Source of the DNA: Microterricola viridarii
GTDB lineage: Bacteria; Actinomycetota; Actinomycetes; Actinomycetales; Microbacteriaceae
Length of the DNA stretch: 64,000 nucleotides
Direction of reading: 5' to 3'
Assembly (NCBI RefSeq): GCF_900104895.1
Contig: NZ_LT629742.1
Coordinates: forward strand, 248,001-312,000
Shown here: positions 1 through 7,979 of the stretch, one piece after another
Position numbering within the stretch: position 1 is the first letter of the stretch
Layout: the number at the start of each line of letters is the position of its first letter
Notes under the pieces: model-generated
What the model was told of the DNA's origin: nothing
The model's input: the letters and a program-made list of their open reading frames with translations, nothing else
Database searches by the model: none
Position numbers and translations under genes: made by a program

Positions 1-95
1 TGGGAGCCGTCCCACCAGCGCAGTTGCGCGGCGTCCTGCGGGTCTGCGTACCAGCCGGCGGCCGGCAGCGTGGCGTTCGGGGAGCTCAAGGTCAT
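1..95 (-). CDS. N-terminal part of a DUF2510-domain protein (runs off the window)
   Basis: Only the first 31 codons are present, read leftwards from the ATG at 93-95. The start overlaps the stop of the HAD hydrolase gene (ATGA overlap), so the two are probably translationally coupled. The peptide has the pattern AGWYADP...LRWWDGS, which is the signature of the short DUF2510 domain found at the N-terminus of many actinobacterial membrane proteins. The rest of the protein, and so its function, lies outside the window. Confidence 0.7.
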   Translation of the reverse strand, partial: MTLSSPNATLPAAGWYADPQDAAQLRWWDGS

Positions 96-991
96 CGCAC
101 ATCTCCATCCTGGGCGGCCGTGCCGCGCACCATTTCAACCCAGCGGGCGAGGAAAGCCGCCCCCGCCTCGTCGTGAATCAGATTCCCGGCGGTCAGCACG
201 GGGTAGGGCTTCTCCGGCACGCCATCGGCGGGCCGCACATCCACGTGCGCCACCGTGTAGCCCTGCTCGTTCAGCCAGTCGGCCATGGCGTAGTCGGTGC
301 GTGAGTCACCGACGGTGCGCCACTGCAGCGGCAGCGGCCCGTTCGGTCGCAGCATCTCGAGCGCGCGCATCGCGCCGAGGTCCTTGCCGAGCTGGACCGA
401 TTCAATGTCCGTGGAGATGATCGTCGTGTCGACCCGGTAGGCCACCTCGCCGTCGGATGCCGCGGCGCTCACCCCGTCGTGCTCGACGCCGAAGTCGTGG
501 CGCCCCATCTCGGCGAAGGCCGCGGCGTCGAACGCCGCCTGTTGCGCCCGGTAGTCGGCGCTCTCGACGTGCTTGTGCTGCTCCACCGAGACCATGGCGC
601 GCTTGGTCTGGTCGAAGAACATGTGCTCGGAGAAGCGCTCCGCGACGAGCTGCTCGATCGCTGCGCCGTAGGCGGCCGGAACGGCCAGCTCACTGGACAC
701 GTGAATCTCGCCTGCACCCTCCGGGGTGATCGCGAACCAGACGGCGCCCTTCTCGCAGACCGCGAAGACGCGGGCGTGCTCCGGCAGGCCGGCCGCGACG
801 AGCGGGGCGACGACCTCCTCGCGCAGGAAGGCGTCGGAGCGCCCCGTGTTGAACACGATGGGGATTCCGGCATCCGCCAGCGTCACCAGGTCGCTGATGA
901 TCGATTCGATCGCGATCGTGCGCGTCACGGGACTGGCGATCGGGCCGTCGACGTCCAGGAGCAGGCCGAGCGGTGGTACGGAAACACTCAT
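92..991 (-). CDS. HAD-superfamily hydrolase, 299 aa
   Basis: Probable cytosolic phosphatase-like HAD enzyme. Motif I is DVDGP with Asp13 and Asp15 as candidate nucleophile and acid/base. NTGRSD fits motif II, and GDSRTDYAMADWL near residue 250 fits the acidic metal-binding motif IV. The length of about 300 residues with a large middle insertion resembles the Cof or sucrose-phosphatase type subfamilies, but the substrate cannot be told. It is the first gene before a DUF2510 protein, with a 4-nt overlap. The ATG at 989-991 starts directly at the conserved motif I region, which supports the start. Family assignment is firm; the specific reaction is unknown. Confidence 0.8.
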   Translation of the reverse strand: MSVSVPPLGLLLDVDGPIASPVTRTIAIESIISDLVTLADAGIPIVFNTGRSDAFLREEVVAPLVAAGLPEHARVFAVCEKGAVWFAITPEGAGEIHVSSELAVPAAYGAAIEQLVAERFSEHMFFDQTKRAMVSVEQHKHVESADYRAQQAAFDAAAFAEMGRHDFGVEHDGVSAAASDGEVAYRVDTTIISTDIESVQLGKDLGAMRALEMLRPNGPLPLQWRTVGDSRTDYAMADWLNEQGYTVAHVDVRPADGVPEKPYPVLTAGNLIHDEAGAAFLARWVEMVRGTAAQDGDVR

Positions 992-1072
992 ACTCCGACG
1001 CTACCGGGCGCGGCGGCCACTCCGTGACAGCGCCCCGGCGCAACTTGCGCTTTCCGTCGTGGCCCCGCCGGC

Positions 1073-1690
1073 TCAGAGCGCGGCGAAGCGCCGCCGCACA
1101 CCGGCGAGTGCCCGCGCCCGGCTGGCCGCGCCGCGCTGGGTGGAGCGGCCGATCGAGATGTGCCGGAAGCGGCGGATGCCGATCAGGCGGAAGGTGCCGC
1201 GGCCCAGGATGGCGGCGGCCGGCCGGCCGAACCACCAGCGGTAGAGCGTGTCATCCGTCGTCATCACCGAGACGACGCTCACCCCGCGCAGCCGCGGCAG
1301 CCTGCTGCGCAGGGCGCCGCCGATCCGCGGCTCGTCGAAGGCGAAGCCCTTGGCCAGCACCCGGTCGAGGAACCCCTTCGTGCCGGCCGGCATCGCCATC
1401 CACCAGACGGGGAACACGAAGACCAGGTGGTCGGCCGCGGAGAGCCGGCGCTGCAGGGCGCCGGCATCCTCCCGCATCGGCCCTCCGGTGCGCCAGGCGC
1501 GCAACTCGGCCGCGCTCATCACCGGGTCGAACCCCTCCGCGGCGAGGTCGGCGATGTCGACGCTGTGCCCGGCGGCCGCGAGCCCGCCCCGCACCGCGTC
1601 CAGCGCTGCGGCGGCCAGGCTGCGGTTGTGCGGCACGTTCTCGTGCGCCTCCGCACCGTAGGGGTGGTCGAAAACGACGAGAACATGCAT
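1073..1690 (-). CDS. NAD(P)H dehydrogenase (quinone)/flavodoxin-like oxidoreductase
   Basis: The protein of 205 aa begins with a beta strand and loop (MHVLVVFDHPY) typical of the flavodoxin-fold quinone reductases (KefF, MdaB and NQO1 family), which bind FMN or FAD and reduce quinones by two electrons with NAD(P)H. The central stretch with FVFPVWWMAMPAGTKGFLDRV is the conserved flavin-contact block of this family. It is divergent from a marR-type gene, and two palindromes lie in the gap, so control by that MarR regulator is likely. This arrangement is common for quinone or electrophile stress responses, but the inducer is inference. Confidence 0.82.
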   Translation of the reverse strand: MHVLVVFDHPYGAEAHENVPHNRSLAAAALDAVRGGLAAAGHSVDIADLAAEGFDPVMSAAELRAWRTGGPMREDAGALQRRLSAADHLVFVFPVWWMAMPAGTKGFLDRVLAKGFAFDEPRIGGALRSRLPRLRGVSVVSVMTTDDTLYRWWFGRPAAAILGRGTFRLIGIRRFRHISIGRSTQRGAASRARALAGVRRRFAAL

Positions 1691-1756
1691 GACGGCCTCT
1701 CACTCGGGTGGACGGACGCCGAGCCGGTGCCGGGCGGCCGGATGCCACGCGTAACA

Positions 1757-1785
1757 GTTTCACCTGAAACAGTTGCTTGCGCAAC
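1757..1785. promoter_or_regulatory. Two adjacent palindromes between quinone reductase and marR
   Basis: GTTTCACCTGAAAC (1757-1770, 6-bp arms) is followed directly by GTTGCTTGCGCAAC (1772-1785, 5-bp arms). The second overlaps the presumed -35 region of marR and both lie in the divergent promoter gap, as expected for MarR operators. The first differs from the parS core by one central base, so an occasional ParB contact cannot be excluded. Confidence 0.6.
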
Positions 1786-1800
1786 CGTGTTGGCTAGACT
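1773..1800 (+). promoter_or_regulatory. Probable leaderless promoter of marR
   Basis: TTGCTT (1773-1778), a 16-nt spacer and TAGACT (1795-1800) form a plausible sigma-70 type promoter. Only six bases separate the -10 box from the ATG at 1807, so transcription should start at or next to the start codon. Confidence 0.5.
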
Positions 1801-1806
1801 GGGGCC

Positions 1807-2274
1807 ATGGCAGACACCCCCGGCGCCGCCGGCAGACCCCCGGCCCCCCTCGACGCGGAGGAGCAGCTCATCGCGCTCTGGCTGCAGGCCCGGCACACGG
1901 CGGCGGCGATGGAAGCGGCGCTCGACGCACGACTGCAGCGCGAGCTCGGCGTGCCGCTGGCCCGCTACGCACTGCTCTGCACGCTCGACGACCCCGACTG
2001 CGCGCTCAATCAGCAGGTGATCGCGGCGCTGCTCGGCATGAACAAGAGCAGCGTCAGCCGGCACGTCGACGCCGCAGCGCAAGCCGGGCTCGTCGCGGCC
2101 GCGGTGTCGGCGGAGTCCCGGCGCGACAAGACGGTGCGCCTGACGGAATCCGGCCGCAGCCTGCTCGAGCGGGGGCGTGCGATCGTCGCGGGCTACGCGC
2201 CGCAGCTGCCGCAGCAGCAGCTCGACCAGGCCATCGCGACGCTGGCCCATTTCACCCCGCCGGCCGCGGCATAA
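1807..2274 (+). CDS. MarR-family transcriptional regulator, 155 aa
   Basis: Winged-helix repressor-type regulator. Residues about 25-145 match the MarR fold: a helix-turn-helix with NQQVIAALLGMNKSSVSRHVDAA, then the wing with SRRDKTVRLTESGRSLL, which is the usual D-R/K-R-...-LT-G signature. It is divergent from the quinone reductase and presumably controls both by binding the palindromes in between. No Shine-Dalgarno sequence precedes the ATG; the -10 box six bases upstream instead suggests leaderless translation. The ligand is unknown. Confidence 0.87.
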   Translation: MADTPGAAGRPPAPLDAEEQLIALWLQARHTAAAMEAALDARLQRELGVPLARYALLCTLDDPDCALNQQVIAALLGMNKSSVSRHVDAAAQAGLVAAAVSAESRRDKTVRLTESGRSLLERGRAIVAGYAPQLPQQQLDQAIATLAHFTPPAAA

Positions 2275-2324
2275 CCACACAATCTCCGGGAGCGGCAGGG
2301 CGCCGGGGGGCGCACAATAGGCAG

Positions 2325-3056
2325 ATGACCATTCGGCGGTGGGAGCGGCCATTCTGGTGGTGGCTCGACTACGTCTATGCGGGCTGGCAGCAGGCCAGGT
2401 CGCTGCTCAAGCGGCGCCGACCGGGCTCCTTCGCCGAGGGCAGCCCCGAGCTGCCCGCCGTCATCCTGCTGCCCGGCGTCTACGAGACGTGGCTGTTCCT
2501 GGAACCGCTCGCCCAGCGGCTGAACGCCAGGGGGCATCGCGTGTTCGCCGTGCCGGAGCTCGGCCTGAACCGGATGCCGATCACCCGCTCAGCCGAGGTG
2601 GTGGCGGTCGCCCTCGCCCGCCTGCGCGCGGAGCACGGCCTCGACCGCGTCATCCTGCTCGCCCACAGCAAGGGCGGGCTGATCGGCAAGCAGCTGATGG
2701 CGACGGATGACGCCGCCCCACTCGGGCTCGGGATCGTCGGCATGGTCGCGGTCTCCACGCCGTTCTCCGGCTCCAGCTATGCCCGTTTCCTGCCCACGTC
2801 GACGCTGCGCGCCTTCTCGCCGCAGGACGAGGTGCTGCAGTGGCTCGCCGGTCAGCGCAACCCGAACGGCAAGATCGTCTCGGTGTACGCCGAGTTCGAC
2901 CCGCACATCCCCGACAAGAGCGCCCTCGACGGGGCCCTGAACATCGAGATGCCGATCGCCGGCCACTTCCTCCCGCTCGGCAACAGGCTGCTCGGCGAGA
3001 CCGTGGAGCGCGCCGTGGGCGGCCTGCTGCGCGCACCGCAGCCGCCGGTGCCCTGA
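2325..3056 (+). CDS. Alpha/beta hydrolase (triacylglycerol-lipase-like), 243 aa
   Basis: The fold is recognised from VILLPGVYETW (oxyanion loop after strand 3), the nucleophile elbow AHSKG with Ser near residue 110, an acidic residue in the YAEFDPHIPD stretch, and the late histidine in IAGHFLPLG. This is the Ser-Asp-His order of esterases and lipases. There is no signal peptide, but residues 8-30 are aromatic-rich (FWWWLDYVYAGW) and may touch the membrane. I use the ATG at 2325. An in-frame open stretch continues far upstream, but it overlaps marR in another frame and has no start signal. A CACAAT hexamer ending six bases before the ATG suggests a leaderless transcript. The substrate is unknown. 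Confidence 0.75.
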   Translation: MTIRRWERPFWWWLDYVYAGWQQARSLLKRRRPGSFAEGSPELPAVILLPGVYETWLFLEPLAQRLNARGHRVFAVPELGLNRMPITRSAEVVAVALARLRAEHGLDRVILLAHSKGGLIGKQLMATDDAAPLGLGIVGMVAVSTPFSGSSYARFLPTSTLRAFSPQDEVLQWLAGQRNPNGKIVSVYAEFDPHIPDKSALDGALNIEMPIAGHFLPLGNRLLGETVERAVGGLLRAPQPPVP

Positions 3057-3062
3057 GACAGG

Positions 3063-3141
3063 CCCGCCGAGACCGACGCGGGCCGAGGCCGACCCTGGCC
3101 GAGACCGACTCTGTCCGAGACCGGTCCCGCCCGAGGCCGCC
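3063..3141. repeat. 16-bp tandem repeat, five imperfect copies
   Basis: Five consecutive 16-bp units (starts at 3063, 3079, 3095, 3111 and 3127) share the pattern CYGNCCGAGRCCGACN. They fill the gap between the convergent hydrolase and small membrane-protein genes and end at the latter's stop codon. No function is evident. Confidence 0.6.
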
Positions 3142-3440
3142 TATGCCCTGAGTGCGCTGAGGGCGGCCAGCAGGAACGGCAGCAGCAGGAGCAGCGCGCC
3201 GAAAGCCAGCACGGTCGCGCCGAGCAGGAATCCGGCGAGCGAGATCCGGGAGCCGCGCACGGCCTCGTTGCGCCGGAGTTCCCGGCGCGCGAGCAGCCCG
3301 CTCACCACGGCCACGGCGCCCAGCGGGGCACCGATCAGCGGCAGCGCGACGAAGCACAGCGCCGCGAGCCCGACCACGAGTGCGCCGACCGCGCTGCCCA
3401 ACACGGGCCGCACGCCGACGGGATCCGTCTGCGCGTCCAT
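3141..3440 (-). CDS. Small two-helix membrane protein, DUF4190-like
   Basis: This 99-aa protein has two strongly hydrophobic segments (about residues 15-47 and 68-97) joined by a charged loop with ARRELRRNEAVRG. The arrangement matches the DUF4190 family of small actinobacterial membrane proteins, in which the loop contains a similar L-G-x-x-A-R-R-E-L motif. The biochemical role of the family is not known. It is transcribed towards the alpha/beta hydrolase and does not form an obvious operon. Confidence 0.65.
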   Translation of the reverse strand: MDAQTDPVGVRPVLGSAVGALVVGLAALCFVALPLIGAPLGAVAVVSGLLARRELRRNEAVRGSRISLAGFLLGATVLAFGALLLLLPFLLAALSALRA

Positions 3441-3570
3441 CCACCCCCTTGGTCGTGGGCCCGAGTGTAGCGAGGGTGCCCCGCGCGGGCAACGGATGCC
3501 GCGGCACCCACCCGGGCCCTCGCCTCGGGCCGAGCGCCCGGCCCGTGCACTCGACCCGAGCGCCCGGCCC

Positions 3571-4215
3571 CTATGCGGAGGTCATCCCGGAGGTGTCCGG
3601 TGCGCTGACCAGGCCGGCGGCGGCATCCGTCAGGAAGCGGCCGGTTGCCGACCAGTCCGCCTGCTCCGGGTGCTCGCTGATGCGCTCCTCGTAGGTGGCG
3701 CAGGCCGCGGTGATCATGTGCGCCATCAGCGTGAAGCGGCCGTTGATGACGTCCGGGTGGATGTGGCTGAGGCGGGTGTGCAGGATCCGCGCAACCCGGC
3801 GCAGGCTCGGGGCGAGCAGCGGGTCCTCGTCGAACAGGTGCCCGATCGCGGGATCGGCCAGCGCCTGCCGGATGAAGCGCGCGCGCCAGCTCGGCTGCGG
3901 CAGCGCACCGAGCGATTCCGTCATCGGCAGCACGGTCGCCCGCACGTAGTCGATGATCTCGCCGTCGTCGCCGAGGGCATCGATCATGGCGGCCCGCCGG
4001 GGCTCCAGCTCGGAGACCTGGCGCTCGACCATCTGCTGCAGCAGGCCCTCGCGGCTGCCGAAGTGGTAGGCGACGGCCGAGTGGTTCGTGTTGCCGGCCT
4101 CCTCGGCGATCCGGCGGCTGGACACCTGCGCGATGCCGTGCTGGGCGATCAGCCGCTCGGCCGCGTTCATCAGGGCGTCCTTGGCAGGCGCGCTGGGTCT
4201 GGCCACGTTCTCCAC
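3571..4215 (-). CDS. TetR-family transcriptional regulator, 214 aa
   Basis: The N-terminal helix-turn-helix (residues about 12-58) reads LMNAAERLIAQHGIAQVSSRR followed by AVAYHFGSREGLLQ, which is the canonical TetR DNA-binding domain ending in the YxxFxS(R/K)exLL motif. The C-terminal ligand domain is not assignable. The GTG start at 4213-4215 places the HTH at the usual distance from the N-terminus. The gene is divergent from the large duplicated membrane protein at 4464, and a 9-bp-arm palindrome lies between them, so it most likely represses that exporter-like gene and itself. Confidence 0.87.
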   Translation of the reverse strand: MENVARPSAPAKDALMNAAERLIAQHGIAQVSSRRIAEEAGNTNHSAVAYHFGSREGLLQQMVERQVSELEPRRAAMIDALGDDGEIIDYVRATVLPMTESLGALPQPSWRARFIRQALADPAIGHLFDEDPLLAPSLRRVARILHTRLSHIHPDVINGRFTLMAHMITAACATYEERISEHPEQADWSATGRFLTDAAAGLVSAPDTSGMTSA

Positions 4216-4298
4216 CGATCATCACTCGTCGACATCTCGCCCGTCGGACGGGCCGAGGCCCGGGGCGATCACCCCGATTCTACCCGCCAATTTCCCTT

Positions 4299-4318
4299 TA
4301 TAAGTCACATGACTTATA
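4299..4318. promoter_or_regulatory. TetR-type operator, perfect inverted repeat
   Basis: TATAAGTCA and TGACTTATA form perfect 9-bp arms around a 2-bp centre. The palindrome is AT-rich in a GC-rich setting and lies between the tetR gene and the divergent membrane protein, the expected place and size for a TetR dimer site. Confidence 0.75.
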
Positions 4319-4463
4319 TTGGTTTATCCGGGTCCCCATCGCCGCCCCCTGGAAACGCACCGGCGCGTCGTCCGGGTCTGCGTCGAATCCAGGAGGCCAC
4401 ACCCCTCCGCGCCGCACCGACGGCGCGCACTCGATCGCGGCCGCGTGCCGGCCAGGAAGACAG

Positions 4464-6653
4464 ATGCCTCAGAAACCCTCCCCCGTCCATCTCGACGGCC
4501 AGCCCGACCTCGACGCGACCGCCGCGCTTGCCGCGAAGAAGGAGCGCAAGACCGCCATCGCCACGGTGATTGGATCGCTCGTCTTCGCCTTCCTCATGGT
4601 GATCATGACCACGAGCGTGTACCTCGCCACCATGCACGCTCCCTCCCCGCACGACATGCCGGTCGCCGTCATCGGCAGCGGTGAGCTCGCACAGGACGTC
4701 GTCTTCGGGCTGGAGCGCGCCGAGAACTCCCCCGCCTCCATCCGCATCGTCGACACCACCGACGAGGCGCTCCAGCTGCTGCACGACCGCGAGATCGCCG
4801 GCGCCATCGAGCTGCCGGGCAACGACTCGGCCGACACCACGGCCGTGATCCACACGGCATCCGCGGCCGGCGCCTCGCAGGCCTCCGTCGTGCAGCAGAT
4901 CCTCGCGCCCGTCGCGATCGATGCCGGGATGGACATCCAGGTCGACGAGCTCACCCCGCTGCCGGCCGGAGACAGCGCCGGAATCGCGGCGATGTTCATG
5001 GCGATGGCGCTCATGCTGGCCGGCTACATGCCCATCGGCCTCGTGCTCACGGGCGCCCCAGAACTCCTCAAGCTGCGCCGCTTCGTGCCCGTCTGGGTCG
5101 GCTGGTCCGCGCTCATCAGCGCGCTCGTCTGGTTCATCGCCGGCCCCGTGATCGGCTCGTTCAGCGGTCACACGGCGGCGATCCTCGGCATCGGCTGGCT
5201 CACCGTCTTCAGCATCGGCCTCGTCCAGCTCTTCCTCTCCCGCATCCTTGGCGCGGCAGCGGTGCTCGTCGGCATGCTGCTGGTGGTGGTGCTCGGCATG
5301 CCCGCGTCGAACCTGGCCATGTCGGTGCACACCATGCCCGGCTTCTTCGGCTGGCTGCACGGGATCCTGCCGCTGCCGGGAGCGGGCGAGGCGCTGCGCT
5401 CCGTGCTGTACTTCGGCGGCGCCGGTGCGCTCGGCTACCTGGTCCGGTTCGTCGTCGCGATCGTGCTCGCGCTGCTCGCCACGGCCGGCGTCGACGCCCT
5501 CCGCCGGCGCAAGCAGGCCAAGGCGCTGCTCGCCGCGGCATCCGAGACCACGGACGACGCCGGGAACACGGCGATCACGGGCCAGGCGGATGCCGCAGCG
5601 CCCGTCGCTGCCTCCGCTGCCGTCGCCGCGGCGTCGCCGCGCGCCGCGCGCCTCGTGCCGCTGGCTGGCGGCAAGCCGCGCTCCCGGCCGGTGCGCTACC
5701 TGATGCTCGCCGCGTTCCCCTTCTCCATGGTCGCGCTCATGCTCGGCCTCATGCTCACCGCGATGCACAGCCCGACCCCGGTCGGGCTCCCGGTCGCGAT
5801 CGTGAGCAGCACAGAGGGAGCGGCGCAGCAGTTCGCCGACGGACTGGCCGGGGGCACCGGCGACATGCTCGCCCTCAGCACGCAGGACTCGGCACAGGCG
5901 GCCAGCGACCTCGTCTACAGCGGCGAGCTCGTCGGGGCCCTCGTGCTGCCGGATGCCGCCCACCCGAGCGCCACGCTGTACTCCGCCGGCGCAGCGGGCA
6001 CCGGCCAGCAGATGGTGCTGCAGCGCGTCTTCCAGCAGGCGGCGCAGCAGGCCGGCGTTGAGCTCGAGCAGGTCGACGTCGCGCCGCTGACCGCGAGCGA
6101 CACCGGCGGCTCCGTCAGCCTGTACATCAGCATGGGCTGGGTGATGGCCGGGTTCCTCGGGATCACGGTGCTGACCGGCGGCGCCCCGTGGGCGCTGCGC
6201 CTGCGCAAGCAGCTGCCGACGCTGCTCGGCTGGTCGGCGTTCATGTCAGTGACCATCTGGCTGATCGCCGGGCCCCTGGTCGGCGCCTATCACGGGCCCG
6301 TCTGGTCGCTGCTCGGCATCGGCGTGCTGACGATCGCCAGCCTCGGGCTGGTCACGGCGGCGATCTCGCGGGTGATGGGCCTGCTCGCGGTCGTGCCGGT
6401 CGTGACGGTGTTCATGTTCGTCGGGGTGCCGGCATCCGGCGGCGGCCTCTCCACTTATATGCAGCCCGGTTTGTTCCAGACGCTGCACGACGTGCTGCCG
6501 CTGCCGGCTGCCCTGGACGCCGTCCGCGGGATCACCTACTACGGCGGCGCGGGCGTCGGCCCGGCCCTGCTGACCCTCGTGGCCTGGGGCATGTGCGGCC
6601 TGGCCGCGAACCTCGTGATCAGCGCCGTGCAGAAGCGGCGCGCTCAGCGGTGA
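4464..6653 (+). CDS. YhgE/Pip-like ABC-2-type membrane protein with internal duplication, 729 aa
   Basis: The protein consists of two homologous halves (about residues 1-350 and 395-729). Each half has one N-terminal transmembrane helix, an extracytoplasmic domain of about 110 residues starting with MPVAVIGS or LPVAIVSS, and a block of about five or six C-terminal helices. This topology is that of the YhgE/Pip and DUF3533 proteins related to ABC-2 exporters. The two halves are joined by an Ala-rich linker (about 350-390), so one polypeptide may form what is usually a dimer. An AGGAAGA ribosome site precedes the ATG. It is divergent from a TetR gene with a strong operator, which suggests inducible efflux or a stress role. 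The substrate is unknown and no ATPase gene is adjacent. Confidence 0.72.
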   Translation: MPQKPSPVHLDGQPDLDATAALAAKKERKTAIATVIGSLVFAFLMVIMTTSVYLATMHAPSPHDMPVAVIGSGELAQDVVFGLERAENSPASIRIVDTTDEALQLLHDREIAGAIELPGNDSADTTAVIHTASAAGASQASVVQQILAPVAIDAGMDIQVDELTPLPAGDSAGIAAMFMAMALMLAGYMPIGLVLTGAPELLKLRRFVPVWVGWSALISALVWFIAGPVIGSFSGHTAAILGIGWLTVFSIGLVQLFLSRILGAAAVLVGMLLVVVLGMPASNLAMSVHTMPGFFGWLHGILPLPGAGEALRSVLYFGGAGALGYLVRFVVAIVLALLATAGVDALRRRKQAKALLAAASETTDDAGNTAITGQADAAAPVAASAAVAAASPRAARLVPLAGGKPRSRPVRYLMLAAFPFSMVALMLGLMLTAMHSPTPVGLPVAIVSSTEGAAQQFADGLAGGTGDMLALSTQDSAQAASDLVYSGELVGALVLPDAAHPSATLYSAGAAGTGQQMVLQRVFQQAAQQAGVELEQVDVAPLTASDTGGSVSLYISMGWVMAGFLGITVLTGGAPWALRLRKQLPTLLGWSAFMSVTIWLIAGPLVGAYHGPVWSLLGIGVLTIASLGLVTAAISRVMGLLAVVPVVTVFMFVGVPASGGGLSTYMQPGLFQTLHDVLPLPAALDAVRGITYYGGAGVGPALLTLVAWGMCGLAANLVISAVQKRRAQR

Positions 6654-6660
6654 GGCCGCC

Positions 6661-6730
6661 CGCTCTGCGCCACTTTCGCGCCCTCTGCGCCACCTGAAAT
6701 GGCGTAGAGGGCACGAAGTGGCGCGGAGCG
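6661..6730. terminator. Long imperfect hairpin between convergent genes
   Basis: Arms of about 30 nt (6661-6692 and 6700-6730) pair almost completely around a 7-nt loop, with a few mismatches and one bulge. The arms contain repeated CTCTGCGCCA units. No clear T tract follows, so it could be a terminator, an intergenic REP-like element, or both. Confidence 0.55.
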
Positions 6731-6751
6731 GATGCCGCGCCAGCCGGTGGG

Positions 6752-7933
6752 TCAGGCGCGCCGCGCGCCCTCGCCCAGAGCGGCGAGCTTTGCCCAGGCG
6801 AGGTCGGGGTGGATCCGGCCACCGAGACCGCAGTCGGTCGAGGCGATCACACGGTCCGCGCCGACGATGCCGGCGAAGCGGCGGATGCGCTGGGCGACGA
6901 GCTCCGGGTGCTCCACGACGTTGGTGGCGTGGCCGACGACGCCGGGGACGAGCACGAGGTCGTCGGGCACGGCGGCATCCGCCCACACGCCGAACTCGTG
7001 CTCGTGGCGGGCGTTGGCCGCCTCGAACGAGATCGAGCCGACGTTCGCCTTGAGGATGACCGGGAGGATGTCCTGCAGCTCGATGTCGGTCGTGTGCGGC
7101 CCATGCCAGGAGCCCCAGCACAGGTGCAGCCGGATCTGCTCCTTGGGGAGCCCGTCGATCGCGTGGTTGAGGGCCTCGACACGCAGACGCGTGAACGCCT
7201 GGTACTCCGCGACGGTGGGCGCGGGGTTGATCTGGTCCCAGTTCTCCGCCAGCGACGGATCGTCGAGCTGCAGGATGAGTCCGGCGTCGACGATGGCACG
7301 GTACTCCTCGCGGAGCGCGTCAGCCCACGCGAAGAGGTGCTCCTCATCGGTGGCGTAGTGCTCGTTGCGCACCCGCGAGGCGGAGCCGGGGGCGATCGCG
7401 GTGAGGAAGCCCTGTTCGCCGTCGGCGAGTGCGGACTTCAGGTTGCGGATGTCGGATGCCACGGCATCCTGACCGCGGTAGGCCAGCGGCCCGGTGGTGG
7501 TGGGAAAGGCGGTGGCGTTGCGGCCGACCTCCACGGCTTCCGCGTAGACGGCGGGGAACAGCTGGCGGTCGCGGCGGTCGAGGAAGCTCGTCAGCCGGAC
7601 GGCGCCCGGCTCCGAGCGGACCGGGGCCTCGTTGAACGCGTTGACCTCGGTCAGCGAGAGCCCGCTGACGCGCTGGAAGGAGTATGACCACCAGGCGCCG
7701 TAGTCGACGGGGTTCGACATGGCCTTTCCGAACTCGCCGTCGCCGACGAGCGTGATCCCGGCCGCCCGCTGCTTCTCGACGACATCCGAGACTGCGCGTG
7801 CGGTCAGCTCATCGAGTTCGGTCGTGCTCTGCAGGCTGAAGCCGTCGTCCGCGAGCGCGCGGGCGGCGTTCGCCTCGATGAGGGCCTGCGTGCGCGGCAG
7901 GCTTCCGGAAGTGGTGGTGGCGATGTTCGACAT
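6752..7933 (-). CDS. MetE C-terminal-domain-like methyltransferase (YxjG/YxjH type), 393 aa
   Basis: The protein corresponds to the catalytic half only of cobalamin-independent methionine synthase (full MetE is about 750 aa), as in the YxjG/YxjH group. Candidate zinc ligands are the His and Cys of LHLCWGSWHG, the Glu of the following SFEAAN block and the late Cys of ASTDCGLGGR. This order His-Cys-Glu-Cys is that of MetE. The reaction would be transfer of a methyl group to a thiol such as homocysteine, but the methyl donor of such short forms is not established from sequence. It stands alone, with a hairpin in its leader. Confidence 0.78.
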   Translation of the reverse strand: MSNIATTTSGSLPRTQALIEANAARALADDGFSLQSTTELDELTARAVSDVVEKQRAAGITLVGDGEFGKAMSNPVDYGAWWSYSFQRVSGLSLTEVNAFNEAPVRSEPGAVRLTSFLDRRDRQLFPAVYAEAVEVGRNATAFPTTTGPLAYRGQDAVASDIRNLKSALADGEQGFLTAIAPGSASRVRNEHYATDEEHLFAWADALREEYRAIVDAGLILQLDDPSLAENWDQINPAPTVAEYQAFTRLRVEALNHAIDGLPKEQIRLHLCWGSWHGPHTTDIELQDILPVILKANVGSISFEAANARHEHEFGVWADAAVPDDLVLVPGVVGHATNVVEHPELVAQRIRRFAGIVGADRVIASTDCGLGGRIHPDLAWAKLAALGEGARRA

Positions 7934-7954
7934 GATGCTCCTCGGGGAGTGGCT

Positions 7955-7979
7955 GATCGGCGGACTTCGCGCGCCGATC
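7955..7979 (-). promoter_or_regulatory. Leader hairpin of the MetE-like gene
   Basis: GATCGGCG and CGCCGATC form perfect 8-bp arms around a 9-nt loop, about 22-46 nt upstream of the ATG on the minus strand. It could affect ribosome access. I could not match it to a known SAM or cobalamin riboswitch. Confidence 0.35.

Noticed and set aside
479-1027. Plus-strand frame of 182 codons over the HAD gene
   Set aside because: It is the complementary shadow of a gene with clear HAD motifs. Many similar mirror frames (for example over gyrA, recF, DUF6049 and hrpB) were dropped for the same reason.
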